A stretch of 18,607 nt of DNA from Bifidobacteriaceae bacterium (GTDB lineage Bacteria > Actinomycetota > Actinomycetes > Actinomycetales > WQXJ01): contig JAIRNM010000040.1 in the NCBI GenBank assembly GCA_031258055.1, positions 1-18,607 on the forward strand, given 5' to 3'. Under the pieces are notes generated by a model. That model did not search any database. It was not told where the DNA came from and saw nothing but the letters and a program-made list of their open reading frames with translations. This document shows, piece after piece, positions 9,101 to 14,637 of this stretch (position 1 is the first letter of the stretch; each line of letters starts with the position of its first letter). Made by a program: the position numbers and the translations under genes.

Positions 9101-9785
9101 GCCAGCTACCCATCACCGCTACCACATCGATCCCGGCGTCCTGCGCGGCCTCTGCCACCCGCCTGGGCGTGGTCCCATCCGGCCATTTCGGAGTGAACGA
9201 CGGCTCGCCGCCGCAACCGGTCATCACCGCGTTGCGGCTGATTCGGTCCCGCACCGACCCGAATCCGATCAGCTTCATCGCGCCGAGTTGCTCCCGTAAC
9301 TCATCAGCAGCGGGACCACCCGCGGACGTCTCTCGCCACCAGCTAAGGCCCGCGTCCAGACCGATCCTGAGTTCCTGATCCACGGCGCCGTCTGCGACGA
9401 CGACAGAGCCGGTCCATTCCTCGGCGCCCGGATAGCTCGCCGTGACGTCGTAATAGCCAGGTTCCAAGCCGCCGCCCGGCACACTCACGACCCCCTCGCC
9501 GTCTTCGGCCTGCCCCGACCAACTCGACGCCGCCCCGTCGTCACGCCGCAACATCAAACTAACAGCCCCCGGTGCGCCCGTCGGCGGCACTGCGAACCGC
9601 CAAACCGCCCCATCCTCAGCCAACACTGCGAACGGGGCCTCCACCTCGACTATCGCCCCGTTCCCCGCAACTCCGTCAGCCGACGCGCTCAACTGATCCC
9701 GGCCCGCCGCTTGGGCCGCTACCACAGCCGCACTCCCCAGGCCGAAACAAACAAGGGCAGCGAAAACCTGTCTGCGACGGGGCAT
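3147..9785 (-). CDS. Giant LPXTG-anchored surface protein with two glycoside hydrolase (clan A-like) domains
   Basis: A 2212-aa secreted, wall-anchored protein. The ATG at 9785 follows AGGAGG by 9 nt; a TTG-initiated longer reading would overlap that ribosome-binding site. Order of parts: signal peptide (1 to about 27, MPRRRQ plus hydrophobic core); beta domain (about 35-135); TIM-barrel hydrolase 1 (about 140-480) with likely acid/base E260 in WANEP and nucleophile E375 in WLTEIGYY; beta domains (about 480-720); module block A1 (721-1145); hydrolase 2 (about 1150-1530) with E1284 in IEIWNEWD and E1426 in YISELGF; block A2 (1605-2057); a pre-anchor domain common in actinobacterial surface proteins (about 2080-2165); LPFTG (2177-2181), a membrane helix and an Arg tail. 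Clan A hydrolases cleave beta-glycosidic bonds in polysaccharides. Barrel 2 recalls GH39/PslG-like enzymes, but family and substrate cannot be fixed by eye. The required sortase is not in the window. Confidence 0.85.
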   Translation of the reverse strand: MPRRRQVFAALVCFGLGSAAVVAAQAAGRDQLSASADGVAGNGAIVEVEAPFAVLAEDGAVWRFAVPPTGAPGAVSLMLRRDDGAASSWSGQAEDGEGVVSVPGGGLEPGYYDVTASYPGAEEWTGSVVVADGAVDQELRIGLDAGLSWWRETSAGGPAADELREQLGAMKLIGFGSVRDRISRNAVMTGCGGEPSFTPKWPDGTTPRRVAEAAQDAGIDVVAVMGSWPDGCDLDALYTFGQNYAKHMGDVAPSVEWANEPVEPSMFHGYPFDYASMTKAFAAGVKSVDPSIRILEGSSLSGLPFDDANADKRWSDLFASQAYDSNIGDSFDIRNEHWYPWLSQLHGMVNGPNMLTKLALDESYGLDGKSRWLTEIGYYVGHTGEGADVAAREKGQVAYTVESYAAALAAGYERVFPFYWQTLLENCGDGTPTTDNCDAVWGLTRYQKSDVFKDGRSQALSPRPALAAAAAVTRLTVGRQVEEVSVGGSGATVYFEGGVAVTWDPARTLSQFAASPADLAQITVRNMYGRVLTGLDLSATSPGSAEPYLLAGVTARPGSAQDVSTPVGAVGQGNSFRIEASQLRVNGQTPAPRDTRDSVVVVAPGDTISLDVRARAEGNRDVSGQTAFSCQGGESVTPDLTASGPNSGGGYYTCAFTVGPDGATVRHEESKGGTPRWVVPSYVKASGVWTHPDGQSRTDWIQAGLTGAPVEVSITGQFYVGQTVFAVSDDARVADYVWTYAADGASAPGGAQNQYTIALSREGGVSDFVGGEGRRIQVDALDASGRVLGTAWFRATIYATKGWADSVSAGPGTVRLGDVWAFDWSDLAAPGQIAATVGAACAQAATDQRYGPFSPGAASNPVTDTYPQATGTWYVFKNFDIEVEQTGRQNVYLYAVPPVWDWDCSTAVQVSNYDPNTSLDIPPQTPVLDPANSRLSVTTTDRTVTVGTGRHAFQAELVGTNGEPFLGAAEVAFYYRSPQDGGDDWQPGPLAQASGGIAGWDSFSRTEAGPWLVKAEVAGGLVGAPVEVRFQAGAPDLARTRQSLTAQDATAVADAVSRGTRSVTVVDSYGNPTALEDVWFSVEGLVGAELVDATTGEPLGTSVWLTPDDKGVVSVGVVSARTGIARVMATLVGESLGVTAFTFTQDPAASLGADFIMGVQSHLTENKWAERRSGDQSTSIQEIALGELGAESLRDELYWHRLGSNGKSQLAGVEDDIAVLRTVREAGGKLLMVLSFNHDNWVPKETNQGLPHTDGQRQAFAEYAARVVDTIGPENLAGIEIWNEWDILSGWAGSNEPPSWDDPCPLDPAQGPGCPVYYAQLVEALLKPTAQDLPTESLHDLAPGVPVIAGVTSGFPPEWSKTVLQYLNQRGVAVDGWSLHPYAWDPACPVTLSWDLADEGIAQCVEDARMRVAEWYDQPLPLYISELGFSSGHEEVSLERQAELLVKGYVRVRAVGDVAGIWWYDLLEDYTNNGANAIENGYGLISRVGGYDDHEVGEFKPAAHAYAALADFWDGCAQPTGDITANNYFQLYCADGARHIFLDATLGQLRQAQAAGGVLVDLLGGQGELASSSPVTDEWVGREVGVYGANTASFAMRVEGRPYRGQTVHAVSDVPGVEAYLWEVKGEDAAWRRAAYAPALPSESGYDPAVSLDEYRIGGPGGLGWDDYQAASGWGRDFRVSALKDGLVVAQAFFRPTTHQAAGASWLSSISSPSPGVVKVAGDSWAFDWENLDQPGRLYFTVGTGECGDPRADGYGPFPATKAWATSQAVSYPQVGGSFYGIDLAFETDHYGEQRLCVYAVPVDWQPDDGLTGLATTLGGANGQLFDLGEAPGPPGPRGSELDPDGSWLVALTNAQTAGTGAHCVAATLVGSDGAPYTDPVEVVFSYRLAGSNDWLLGGTVLSADGQAQWDSFGHQIAGWYEVKAEVGDQVIGLPTDLRFVAGPVDLTRSGATLAVTGADLMGGAESTYLVRLTLVDQFGNPVGDGVEEHVGFELAGDGPARLVDPLTGEDLGRSAIVSVSALGNVGVDVASGGGGSVFLTMRFGAVVLAEVELAFADPPDATGPSHSPPPDAAIGPKTEVGKALVRRGETQTVAGIGFKPGELVTAVMWSEPVEVGQAQASAAGTVAFSWTIPATAEAGLHRVKLTGEVSGTFEAAFEVLASAQGVQSSPAGTADLPFTGIAGLPTLAWGVSGLLLAGVLLALAARVRRRR
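3150..3257 (-). other. LPXTG cell-wall sorting signal
   Basis: LPFTG is followed by a hydrophobic stretch (GLPTLAWGVSGLLLAGVLLA) and the positive tail RVRRRR at the extreme C-terminus. This is the standard three-part signal cut by class-A-like sortases between Thr and Gly, linking the protein to peptidoglycan. Confidence 0.93.
3615..4973 (-). repeat. Internal protein duplication, module block A2
   Basis: Residues 1605-2057, collinear with block A1: GQTVHAVSD, WAFDW (1725-1729), YGPF (1755), YAVPVDW, a beta domain with WDSF...VKAEV, and a Big_1-like Ig domain with TLVDQFGNPV. The WAFDW motifs are 905 residues apart. Each block follows a hydrolase barrel, so the duplicated unit was probably barrel plus block. 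Confidence 0.8.
5196..6338 (-). other. Domain: glycoside hydrolase barrel 2 of the surface protein
   Basis: Residues about 1150-1530. It begins with FIMGVQSHL, typical of the first strand of GH39/PslG-like barrels, and contains SLRDELYWHRL, LLMVLSFNHDNW, IEIWNEWD (acid/base E1284), WSLHPYAW (H1380, Y1382), YISELGF (nucleophile E1426) and GIWWYDLLED. Both catalytic Glu are present, so it should be active. It is only distantly similar to barrel 1. Confidence 0.75.
6351..7625 (-). repeat. Internal protein duplication, module block A1
   Basis: Residues 721-1145. Recognisable landmarks, in the same order as block A2, are GQTVFAVSD, WAFDW (820-824), YGPF (850), YAVPPVW, a beta domain ending WDSF...VKAEV, and a Big_1/invasin-like Ig domain with TVVDSYGNP. 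The similarity is visible at protein level only and has diverged at DNA level, so the duplication is old. Confidence 0.8.
8346..9368 (-). other. Domain: glycoside hydrolase barrel 1 of the surface protein
   Basis: Residues about 140-480 of the protein. VEWANEP at the end of a predicted strand 4 supplies the candidate acid/base Glu, NEHWYPW (H337, Y339) the conserved His/Tyr of clan A active sites, and WLTEIGYY the candidate nucleophile on strand 7. The end (FPFYWQ...VWGLTRYQ...SPRPALAAAAA) matches the closing part of such barrels. Boundaries are estimates. Confidence 0.7.
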
Positions 9786-9900
9786 AGCCGATAACCTCCT
9801 GAAAGAAATGAAACACAAGTCCCCTACAACCCAACCCCTTCACCACCCGCCACCGCGTCCCCCATGTGGGCTAAGCCGACCTGAAATGGGTCGCTGGCGC

Positions 9901-9906
9901 TAGCCT
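9901..9906 (+). promoter_or_regulatory. Candidate -10 (TAGCCT) for leaderless purU
   Basis: TAGCCT fits the actinobacterial TANNNT -10 pattern and ends 8 nt before the GTG chosen for purU. No clear -35 is seen. The rest of 9786-9914 is the divergent spacer between the surface-protein gene and purU; beyond the AGGAGG ribosome-binding site of the former, I see no confident promoter for the minus-strand gene. Confidence 0.4.
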
Positions 9907-9914
9907 TGGGAACC

Positions 9915-10805
9915 GTGTTGACTTCTGAATCGATTCCGCCGGATCCAACTAAGGCCGAGGTGGCCAGTCAGTGGGTGTTGACTTTGTCCTGCCCGGACGG
10001 GCCTGGGATTGTCCATGCCGTCTCTGGAGCCTTGGCCGCCATCGGCGGCAACATCACCGAATCGCAGCAGTATGGCGACCCCGAATCGGGGCGGTTCTTC
10101 ATGCGGGTCCAGGTTCAGGCCGGCGTCCAGCGGGAAGTTTTGGACACGGTCATCAATCCAGTGGCAACACGCTTCGACATGACCTGGCAACTCGACACGG
10201 TGGGCCGTCCCCTTCGGACCATAGTGATGGTTTCCAAAGCCGCCCATTGTTTGCTCGACTTGCTGTATCGGCGTGAACAGGAGCGCCTGCCGATCGACAT
10301 AGTGGCGGTTGTCTCCAACCACTTGGATTTGAAGCCAGTGGCCGATTTCTACGCCGTGCCCTTCCACCACATACCAGTCGACAAAGACACCAAGCCCCAG
10401 GCTGAAGCTCAGCTAAAGAACCTTGTGGTGGACTTAGATGTGGAGTTGGTGGTGTTGGCCCGCTATATGCAGGTCCTGTCGGACGATCTGTGCGATTTCT
10501 TGGAAGGGCGGGCCATCAACATCCACCATTCCTTCCTCCCCTCCTTCAAGGGCGCCCGCCCCTACGCCCAGGCCCATGCCCGCGGCGTCAAGCTGATCGG
10601 CGCCACCGCCCATTACGTCACCGCCGCCCTTGATGAAGGCCCGATCATTGAGCAGGACATCGAGCGAGTCGATCATTCGATCAGCGTCGAGGGGCTAGCT
10701 CACCTGGGCGAAGACGTCGAACGCCGGGCGCTCGCCCGCGCCGTCCGCTGGCACGCCGAGCATCGGGTCCTGCGCAACGCCACCCGCACCGTCGTCTTCC
10801 GCTGA
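9915..10805 (+). CDS. purU: Formyltetrahydrofolate deformylase
   Basis: Cytoplasmic enzyme hydrolysing 10-formyl-THF to formate and THF, which balances one-carbon pools and can feed formate to purine synthesis. It is 296 aa, the usual size. An N-terminal ACT domain (about residues 18-95; VLTLSCPDGPGIVHAVSGAL, GGNITESQQY) precedes a formyltransferase-type domain with the catalytic triad N202 and H204 in INIHHSFLPSFKGA and D240 in DEGPIIEQD, plus GATAHYVT. The GTG at 9915 is preferred; an in-frame TTG at 9906 would overlap the putative -10, and TTG at 9918 is also possible. No good Shine-Dalgarno is present. It appears monocistronic, ending at a strong hairpin (10826-10867). It has no evident functional tie to the carbohydrate genes on either side. 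Confidence 0.93.
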   Translation: MLTSESIPPDPTKAEVASQWVLTLSCPDGPGIVHAVSGALAAIGGNITESQQYGDPESGRFFMRVQVQAGVQREVLDTVINPVATRFDMTWQLDTVGRPLRTIVMVSKAAHCLLDLLYRREQERLPIDIVAVVSNHLDLKPVADFYAVPFHHIPVDKDTKPQAEAQLKNLVVDLDVELVVLARYMQVLSDDLCDFLEGRAINIHHSFLPSFKGARPYAQAHARGVKLIGATAHYVTAALDEGPIIEQDIERVDHSISVEGLAHLGEDVERRALARAVRWHAEHRVLRNATRTVVFR

Positions 10806-10825
10806 CCACAGTGCTGCGCTTCCAG

Positions 10826-10867
10826 CGGGAACGATGCCGTTTGGCCAGGTGGACGGCATCGTCCCCG
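10826..10867 (+). terminator. Long hairpin terminator after purU
   Basis: Arms 10826-10840 and 10853-10867 pair over 15 bp with one mismatch around a 12-nt loop; the core is ACGATGCCGT / ACGGCATCGT. No U-run follows, as is common for terminators of high-GC actinobacteria. It starts 21 bp after the purU stop. The following stretch to 10977 holds nothing recognisable. Confidence 0.7.
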
Positions 10868-10977
10868 AGGCCGGTAAGGGCGCGGGCTGGCTGAGATTCG
10901 CCTGGACTGGCGGTTAGCACGGCCCTGCTCTGGCCGGGACGCCGCCGCCGCGCTTAGCTGATTCTGGGACGAAAAGG

Positions 10978-11006
10978 AAGACAGCCGCCTTCAAGTCTTG
11001 TAATAT
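10978..11006 (+). promoter_or_regulatory. Promoter of the ROK regulator gene
   Basis: AAGACA (10978-10983), a 17-bp spacer, then TAATAT (11001-11006), the best -10 in the window. The ATG at 11014 follows after exactly 7 nt, so the mRNA probably begins at or next to the start codon (leaderless). Confidence 0.65.
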
Positions 11007-11013
11007 GAGACCC

Positions 11014-12192
11014 ATGGCTGTTGTCGGCCCGGGCTCCCCCAGCGCCCTCCACCAAGCTAACCTGGCACGCGTTCTAGCTGCCGTGTCAGGGGCGCACGAC
11101 GGGCTCACCCAAGCTGAGATCGGCCGTCAAACCGGCCTGTCCGCCGCCTCCGTCACCAATTTGGTGCGCCAGTTGGCCACATCTGGCGAGGTCGCAGTGA
11201 CTTGGGAATTGCGAGCCGGCCGCCGTTCCCGCGTGGTTACCCCAACCCCGGCGCACCGCTTTGTCATTGGGCTGGACCTGGGCCGCACACACATTCGGGG
11301 CGGCGTGGCGACTTTGGACCACCGCCTGCTGGCGCAGCAATACCGCCCCATGGAAACCGAGCCTTCGGTCAGCGACACCCTCGCCAAATGCGCCGACCTG
11401 ATGGCAGTGCTGCTACACCAAGCCTCGTTGACCAGGACAGATATAGCCGCCATGGTGGTCGGAGTACCTGGACCACTCGATTCGGCGAGCGGTGAAATCG
11501 GCGCCGGCGCCGTTCTGCCGGAGTTGAGCGGCATCCACTTGGAGCGGCGGTTCTCCGAAGCGCTGGACTTCCCGGTGGTGGTGGAAAACGACGCCAATCT
11601 AGGCGCTTTGGGCGAATTCACTTGGGCCACAGCCGCCGGGCCAGCCGCGCCGCAGGTTTATGTGCGCTTGTCCACCGGGATTGGCTGCGGCATTGTGATA
11701 GATGGCTCGCGCCTGTGGCGGGGCGCCTCCGGTACGGCTGGCGAACTGGGCCACATCTCGCTCGACCCGTCGGGTCGGCTCTGCCGCTGCGGCAACCGCG
11801 GCTGCTTGGAGACCACCGCCTCGACTCCAGCCCTGCTGGAAAACCTCAGCGAAGCCATGGAAAGGCCGGTCACCCTGCCCGAATGGCTGGCCATGGCCAC
11901 GCGCGGCCAAAGCGCCTCGGTGCGGCTGTTAGAGGAGATGGGCCGCCATGTCGGCGCCGCCATCGCCAGCTTGGTAAACCTGATCAACCCGGCCGTGGTA
12001 GTCATCGGCGGCCCGGTCACGGCCAGCGGCGACCTCCTCCTGGCCCCGGTCAAACAAGCCATCATCCAACGTTCGATGCCGTCGCCCGGCGCCGTCGTAA
12101 AGGTCCGCCTGCCGCGCCATCCGGACTTATCAGAACTGCACGGCGCCCTGGCTCTAGCCGCAACGCACGCGCCGCCTGGCTTCAACACTTGA
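11014..12192 (+). CDS. ROK-family transcriptional regulator (sugar-responsive)
   Basis: 392-aa ROK protein, likely a repressor of the adjacent sugar importer. An N-terminal winged helix-turn-helix (about residues 28-65; LTQAEIGRQTGLSAASVTNL) is fused to a sugar-kinase-like ROK domain. That domain has the phosphate loop DLGRT (88-92), VENDAN with the Asp that is catalytic in ROK kinases (D193), and the zinc site H247, C257, C259, C264 in GELGH and CRCGNRGCLE. The family includes NagC, Mlc and XylR. Kinase residues are retained, so sugar phosphorylation cannot be excluded, but the HTH favours regulation. The ATG at 11014 is chosen because a TAATAT box ends 7 nt before it; an ATG at 11005 overlaps that box. 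It lies 142 bp upstream of the importer, same strand. The sensed sugar is unknown; glucose or a derivative would suit the binding protein. Confidence 0.92.
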   Translation: MAVVGPGSPSALHQANLARVLAAVSGAHDGLTQAEIGRQTGLSAASVTNLVRQLATSGEVAVTWELRAGRRSRVVTPTPAHRFVIGLDLGRTHIRGGVATLDHRLLAQQYRPMETEPSVSDTLAKCADLMAVLLHQASLTRTDIAAMVVGVPGPLDSASGEIGAGAVLPELSGIHLERRFSEALDFPVVVENDANLGALGEFTWATAAGPAAPQVYVRLSTGIGCGIVIDGSRLWRGASGTAGELGHISLDPSGRLCRCGNRGCLETTASTPALLENLSEAMERPVTLPEWLAMATRGQSASVRLLEEMGRHVGAAIASLVNLINPAVVVIGGPVTASGDLLLAPVKQAIIQRSMPSPGAVVKVRLPRHPDLSELHGALALAATHAPPGFNT

Positions 12193-12196
12193 ACGA

Positions 12197-12220
12197 CAAA
12201 TAACAATTTGGCCTATTTTT
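12197..12220 (+). promoter_or_regulatory. AT-rich dyad between ROK gene and importer
   Basis: CAAAT-AACA-ATTTG (12197-12210), followed by GCCTATTTTT, stands out in GC-rich DNA just after the ROK stop. ROK repressors such as NagC and Mlc bind AT-rich dyads, so it could be an operator; the weak stem plus T-run could instead be a modest terminator for the ROK gene. The sequence alone does not decide. Confidence 0.35.
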
Positions 12221-12231
12221 CCCTTCACCAC

Positions 12232-12260
12232 TTGCGGTCGGCGCCGTTTCGACCGATAGT
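12232..12260 (+). promoter_or_regulatory. Candidate promoter of the sugar importer
   Basis: TTGCGG (12232-12237), 17-bp spacer, GATAGT (12255-12260); predicted start of transcription near 12267, giving a leader of about 68 nt. Both hexamers are imperfect. Confidence 0.35.
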
Positions 12261-12268
12261 TGATGAAA

Positions 12269-12297
12269 GGCAAGGGAACCGGTCTGGTTGCCTTGCC
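12269..12297 (+). promoter_or_regulatory. Hairpin/dyad in the importer leader
   Basis: GGCAAGG pairs with CCTTGCC, and inside it AACC pairs with GGTT around a 5-nt loop; one G-G mismatch separates the two stems. It lies at the predicted 5' end of the importer mRNA. It could be a regulator-binding palindrome (AACCggtctGGTT core) or an RNA-stabilising 5' stem. Confidence 0.4.
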
Positions 12298-12334
12298 CTA
12301 AGAACTGCGACGAAGCGGAAGGGAAGTAACTCAC

Positions 12335-13636
12335 ATGCGACGTACCCGAATTTTGGCAGCCGTTGGCGCCGGAGCCCTCCTTCTGGGGCTGGCCGCCTGC
12401 GGCGACAGCAAAGATTCCAGCGACAGTGGCAAGGATTCCACTGGTGGCAAGCAAGTAGAAGTGTTTACTTGGTGGACATCAGGCTCGGAGGCTCTGGGGC
12501 TCGAAGAGATCGAGAAGGTTCTCAAAGACAAGTATCCGGACATCAAATTCGTCAACGGTGGCGTTACCGGCGGCGGCGGCTCCGCCAAGGATTTGCTGCA
12601 GACCCGTCTGGCCGCAGGAGAGCCGCCAGACACGTTCCAAGTCCACGCCGGCAAAGAAGCCCAAGACTACATTGACGCTAAGCAAGTCGAAGACGTTTCC
12701 GACCTTTATGACCGCTTCGGGCTGACTGACGTCTTCCCGCAGGACCTAATCGACATGCTTACCCAGGACGGCAAGATTTACACCATTCCGTCCAACGTGC
12801 ACCGGGCCAACGTGCTTTGGGCCGCCATTCCTGTGCTCGAAGCGGCCGGGCTGCCGACAGACAGTGCCCAATTCGCTTCGATTGACGAGTTCATTGCCGC
12901 TCTAGACAAGATCAAGGCAGCAACGCCGGACGTCACGCCGTTGTCGGTCGGTGGCACCTGGTGCCAGGTCCACCTGCTTGAGACGGTGCTGATCGCCGAG
13001 TTGGGCGCACCCGCTTACAACGGTCTGTTCGATGGCAGCACGGATTGGGCCGGCGCTGAGGTCAAGGGCGCGTTGGAGAAGTTCGGCAAGTTGATGAGCT
13101 ATACCAATGCTGACCGTGACTCGATGGACTGGGAGCCCGCGTCTCAGATGCTCCTCGACGGCAAGGCCGCCTTCAACATCATGGGTGACTGGGTTCCGGC
13201 GCTGCTGGACTCCAAGAACCTGGTGGCAGGCAAGGATTATCTCTACGCCGCCAGCCCCGGCACCGAGGGAATCTATGACTTCCTGGCTGACTCGTTCTCC
13301 CGCACCGTCGGCGCTCCCGACAAAGCCGGGGCCGAAGCCTGGTTGGACGTCATCTCCTCGAAGGAGGGTCAGATCGGCTTCAACAAGGTCAAGGGCTCTA
13401 TCCCTGCTCGCACTGACATCGACCTGGCGGCCGAGGGCTTCTCGGAGTACCAGCAATCCGCCGCTGAGTCCTTCAAGTCGGACACCATTGTCGGTTCGAT
13501 CCAGCATGGCGCTGCCGCCACCATCAAACAGGGCGCGGACGCCAACAACGCTGTTTCCAAGTTCACCACCGGCGCTATGGACGCGGCTGGCCTAGCCACT
13601 CTCCAACAAGAGCTAGCCGCTGCCTTCGCTGGCTGA
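12335..13636 (+). CDS. Sugar ABC transporter substrate-binding lipoprotein (family 1, CUT1; glucose/mannose-like)
   Basis: 433-aa extracellular solute-binding protein. A short signal peptide ends in lipobox LAAC (C22 lipidated), then a Ser/Asp/Gly-rich linker, then a two-lobed domain. EVFTWWTSGSEA near the mature N-terminus, a Gly-rich stretch before LLQTRLAAGEPPDTFQVHAG, IPSNVHRANVLW, GKAAFNIMGDW, ASPGT and SSKEGQIGFNKVKGSIPAR closely resemble, from memory, the Thermus glucose/mannose-binding protein and relatives, suggesting a monosaccharide ligand. A GGAAGGGAAG ribosome-binding site precedes the ATG. It captures sugar outside the membrane for the two downstream permeases. A 19-bp hairpin follows the stop, so this gene may be transcribed more than the permease genes. 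Ligand identity is inferred, not shown. Confidence 0.92.
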   Translation: MRRTRILAAVGAGALLLGLAACGDSKDSSDSGKDSTGGKQVEVFTWWTSGSEALGLEEIEKVLKDKYPDIKFVNGGVTGGGGSAKDLLQTRLAAGEPPDTFQVHAGKEAQDYIDAKQVEDVSDLYDRFGLTDVFPQDLIDMLTQDGKIYTIPSNVHRANVLWAAIPVLEAAGLPTDSAQFASIDEFIAALDKIKAATPDVTPLSVGGTWCQVHLLETVLIAELGAPAYNGLFDGSTDWAGAEVKGALEKFGKLMSYTNADRDSMDWEPASQMLLDGKAAFNIMGDWVPALLDSKNLVAGKDYLYAASPGTEGIYDFLADSFSRTVGAPDKAGAEAWLDVISSKEGQIGFNKVKGSIPARTDIDLAAEGFSEYQQSAAESFKSDTIVGSIQHGAAATIKQGADANNAVSKFTTGAMDAAGLATLQQELAAAFAG

Positions 13637-13656
13637 ACAACTATCTCACCGCTTGA

Positions 13657-13715
13657 CGACGCAGCGGCATTGGCCTCTTTCGCCGCCAAAACGAAGGGCC
13701 GGTGTCGCTGCGTCG
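13657..13715 (+). terminator. 19-bp hairpin between binding-protein and permease genes
   Basis: Arms 13657-13675 and 13697-13715 pair over 19 positions (10 perfect GC-rich pairs CGACGCAGCG/CGCTGCGTCG, then pairs including three G-U) around a 21-nt loop. No U-run follows. In sugar importer operons such intergenic stems often reduce read-through or protect the upstream mRNA end, giving excess binding protein. Which of the two applies here is inference. Confidence 0.6.
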
Positions 13716-13724
13716 CGGCATCGC

Positions 13725-13730
13725 TAGGCT
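13725..13730 (+). promoter_or_regulatory. Candidate -10 (TAGGCT) for leaderless permease transcript
   Basis: TAGGCT fits TANNNT and ends 7 nt before the ATG at 13738. The -35 position would fall in the preceding hairpin and is poor (GTGTCG). It may give the permeases a separate transcript, or may be coincidental. Confidence 0.35.
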
Positions 13731-13737
13731 GCCTTAT

Positions 13738-14637
13738 ATGACCAGGATCAAACGTTACGTTCCCCCAATCCTGCTGATCTCGCCATCGCTGGTCTTAGTT
13801 GGGATCTTCGTCTACTACCTCATCTTCGGGTCGGTCCAGTTATCGACCACTGACACCCACTCTTTCCCTCAGTTCGCCGGGACAGTCCCGCATGAGAACG
13901 TCGGCATAGACAATTTCGTTGAACTGCTCCGGAGCAAGGACTTCCAACACTCGCTGAAGAATCTGCTCCTATACACCGCCATTTTCATCACTGGCACCAT
14001 GTTCTTCGGCTTCCTCTGGGCCTGGTTGCTGGACCGCCGTTCCCGCGCCGAGGGCGTTTTCCGTTCGCTCTACCTCTTTCCGATGGCTGTCTCATCGGTC
14101 GCGGCCGGAGTGGTTTGGCGTTGGCTGCTCAACGCCAACCAGGGCAAAGACGCATCGGGACTGAACCGCCTCTTCCAAGCGACCGGCTTGGGATTCCTAG
14201 AGAACGGCTGGACCACCTCTGTTAGTTTCGGCATAGCCGCTATCGCCATGCCCGCCATCTGGCAAATGTCCGGCTACGTGATGGCGCTGTTCCTGGCCGG
14301 ATTCCGCGGTATCCCGGGTGAACTGAGAGAAGCCGCTCGCATGGACGGCGCCAAAGAGTGGCAGATCTACCGCCACGTCTTGTTCCCGCAGCTCTCGCCC
14401 GTGGCGCTCAGCGCTTTGATCATATTGGGCCACATGTCGCTGAAGGTGTTCGACTTGATTGTCTCGGTGACGGACTACCGCTTCTACCCGACCAAGGCGC
14501 CCGCCGTCGACATGGCGAACTACATGAATACCGGCGACTACGCCAACGCCGCCGCCGTCGGCGTGATCCTCCTGTTAGTGATCTTGGTCCTGATAGTGCC
14601 GTACCTCATCCATACGGCTAGGGAGGACCGGAAATGA
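13738..14637 (+). CDS. Sugar ABC transporter permease 1 (CUT1, MalF-type)
   Basis: 299-aa inner-membrane permease. Six membrane segments are evident (about residues 9-33, 74-98, 107-130, 161-188, 214-240, 270-293), and the cytoplasmic EAA loop EAARMDG (198-204) that contacts the ATPase is well conserved. The ATG at 13738 is preferred over a GTG at 13702, which lies inside the upstream hairpin and would add 12 residues not typical of the family. No clear Shine-Dalgarno is visible. The gene overlaps the second permease by 4 bp (ATGA), implying coupled translation of the two halves of the channel. Confidence 0.92.
   Translation: MTRIKRYVPPILLISPSLVLVGIFVYYLIFGSVQLSTTDTHSFPQFAGTVPHENVGIDNFVELLRSKDFQHSLKNLLLYTAIFITGTMFFGFLWAWLLDRRSRAEGVFRSLYLFPMAVSSVAAGVVWRWLLNANQGKDASGLNRLFQATGLGFLENGWTTSVSFGIAAIAMPAIWQMSGYVMALFLAGFRGIPGELREAARMDGAKEWQIYRHVLFPQLSPVALSALIILGHMSLKVFDLIVSVTDYRFYPTKAPAVDMANYMNTGDYANAAAVGVILLLVILVLIVPYLIHTAREDRK

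Noticed and set aside
9915..10805. purU as purN (GAR formyltransferase)
   Set aside because: The N-terminal ACT domain and a length near 296 aa distinguish PurU from PurN, which is about 200 aa and lacks the ACT domain.
13702..13737. Upstream GTG start for permease 1
   Set aside because: It lies in the right arm of the intergenic hairpin and adds 12 residues atypical of the family; the ATG at 13738 gives the usual start before the first membrane segment.
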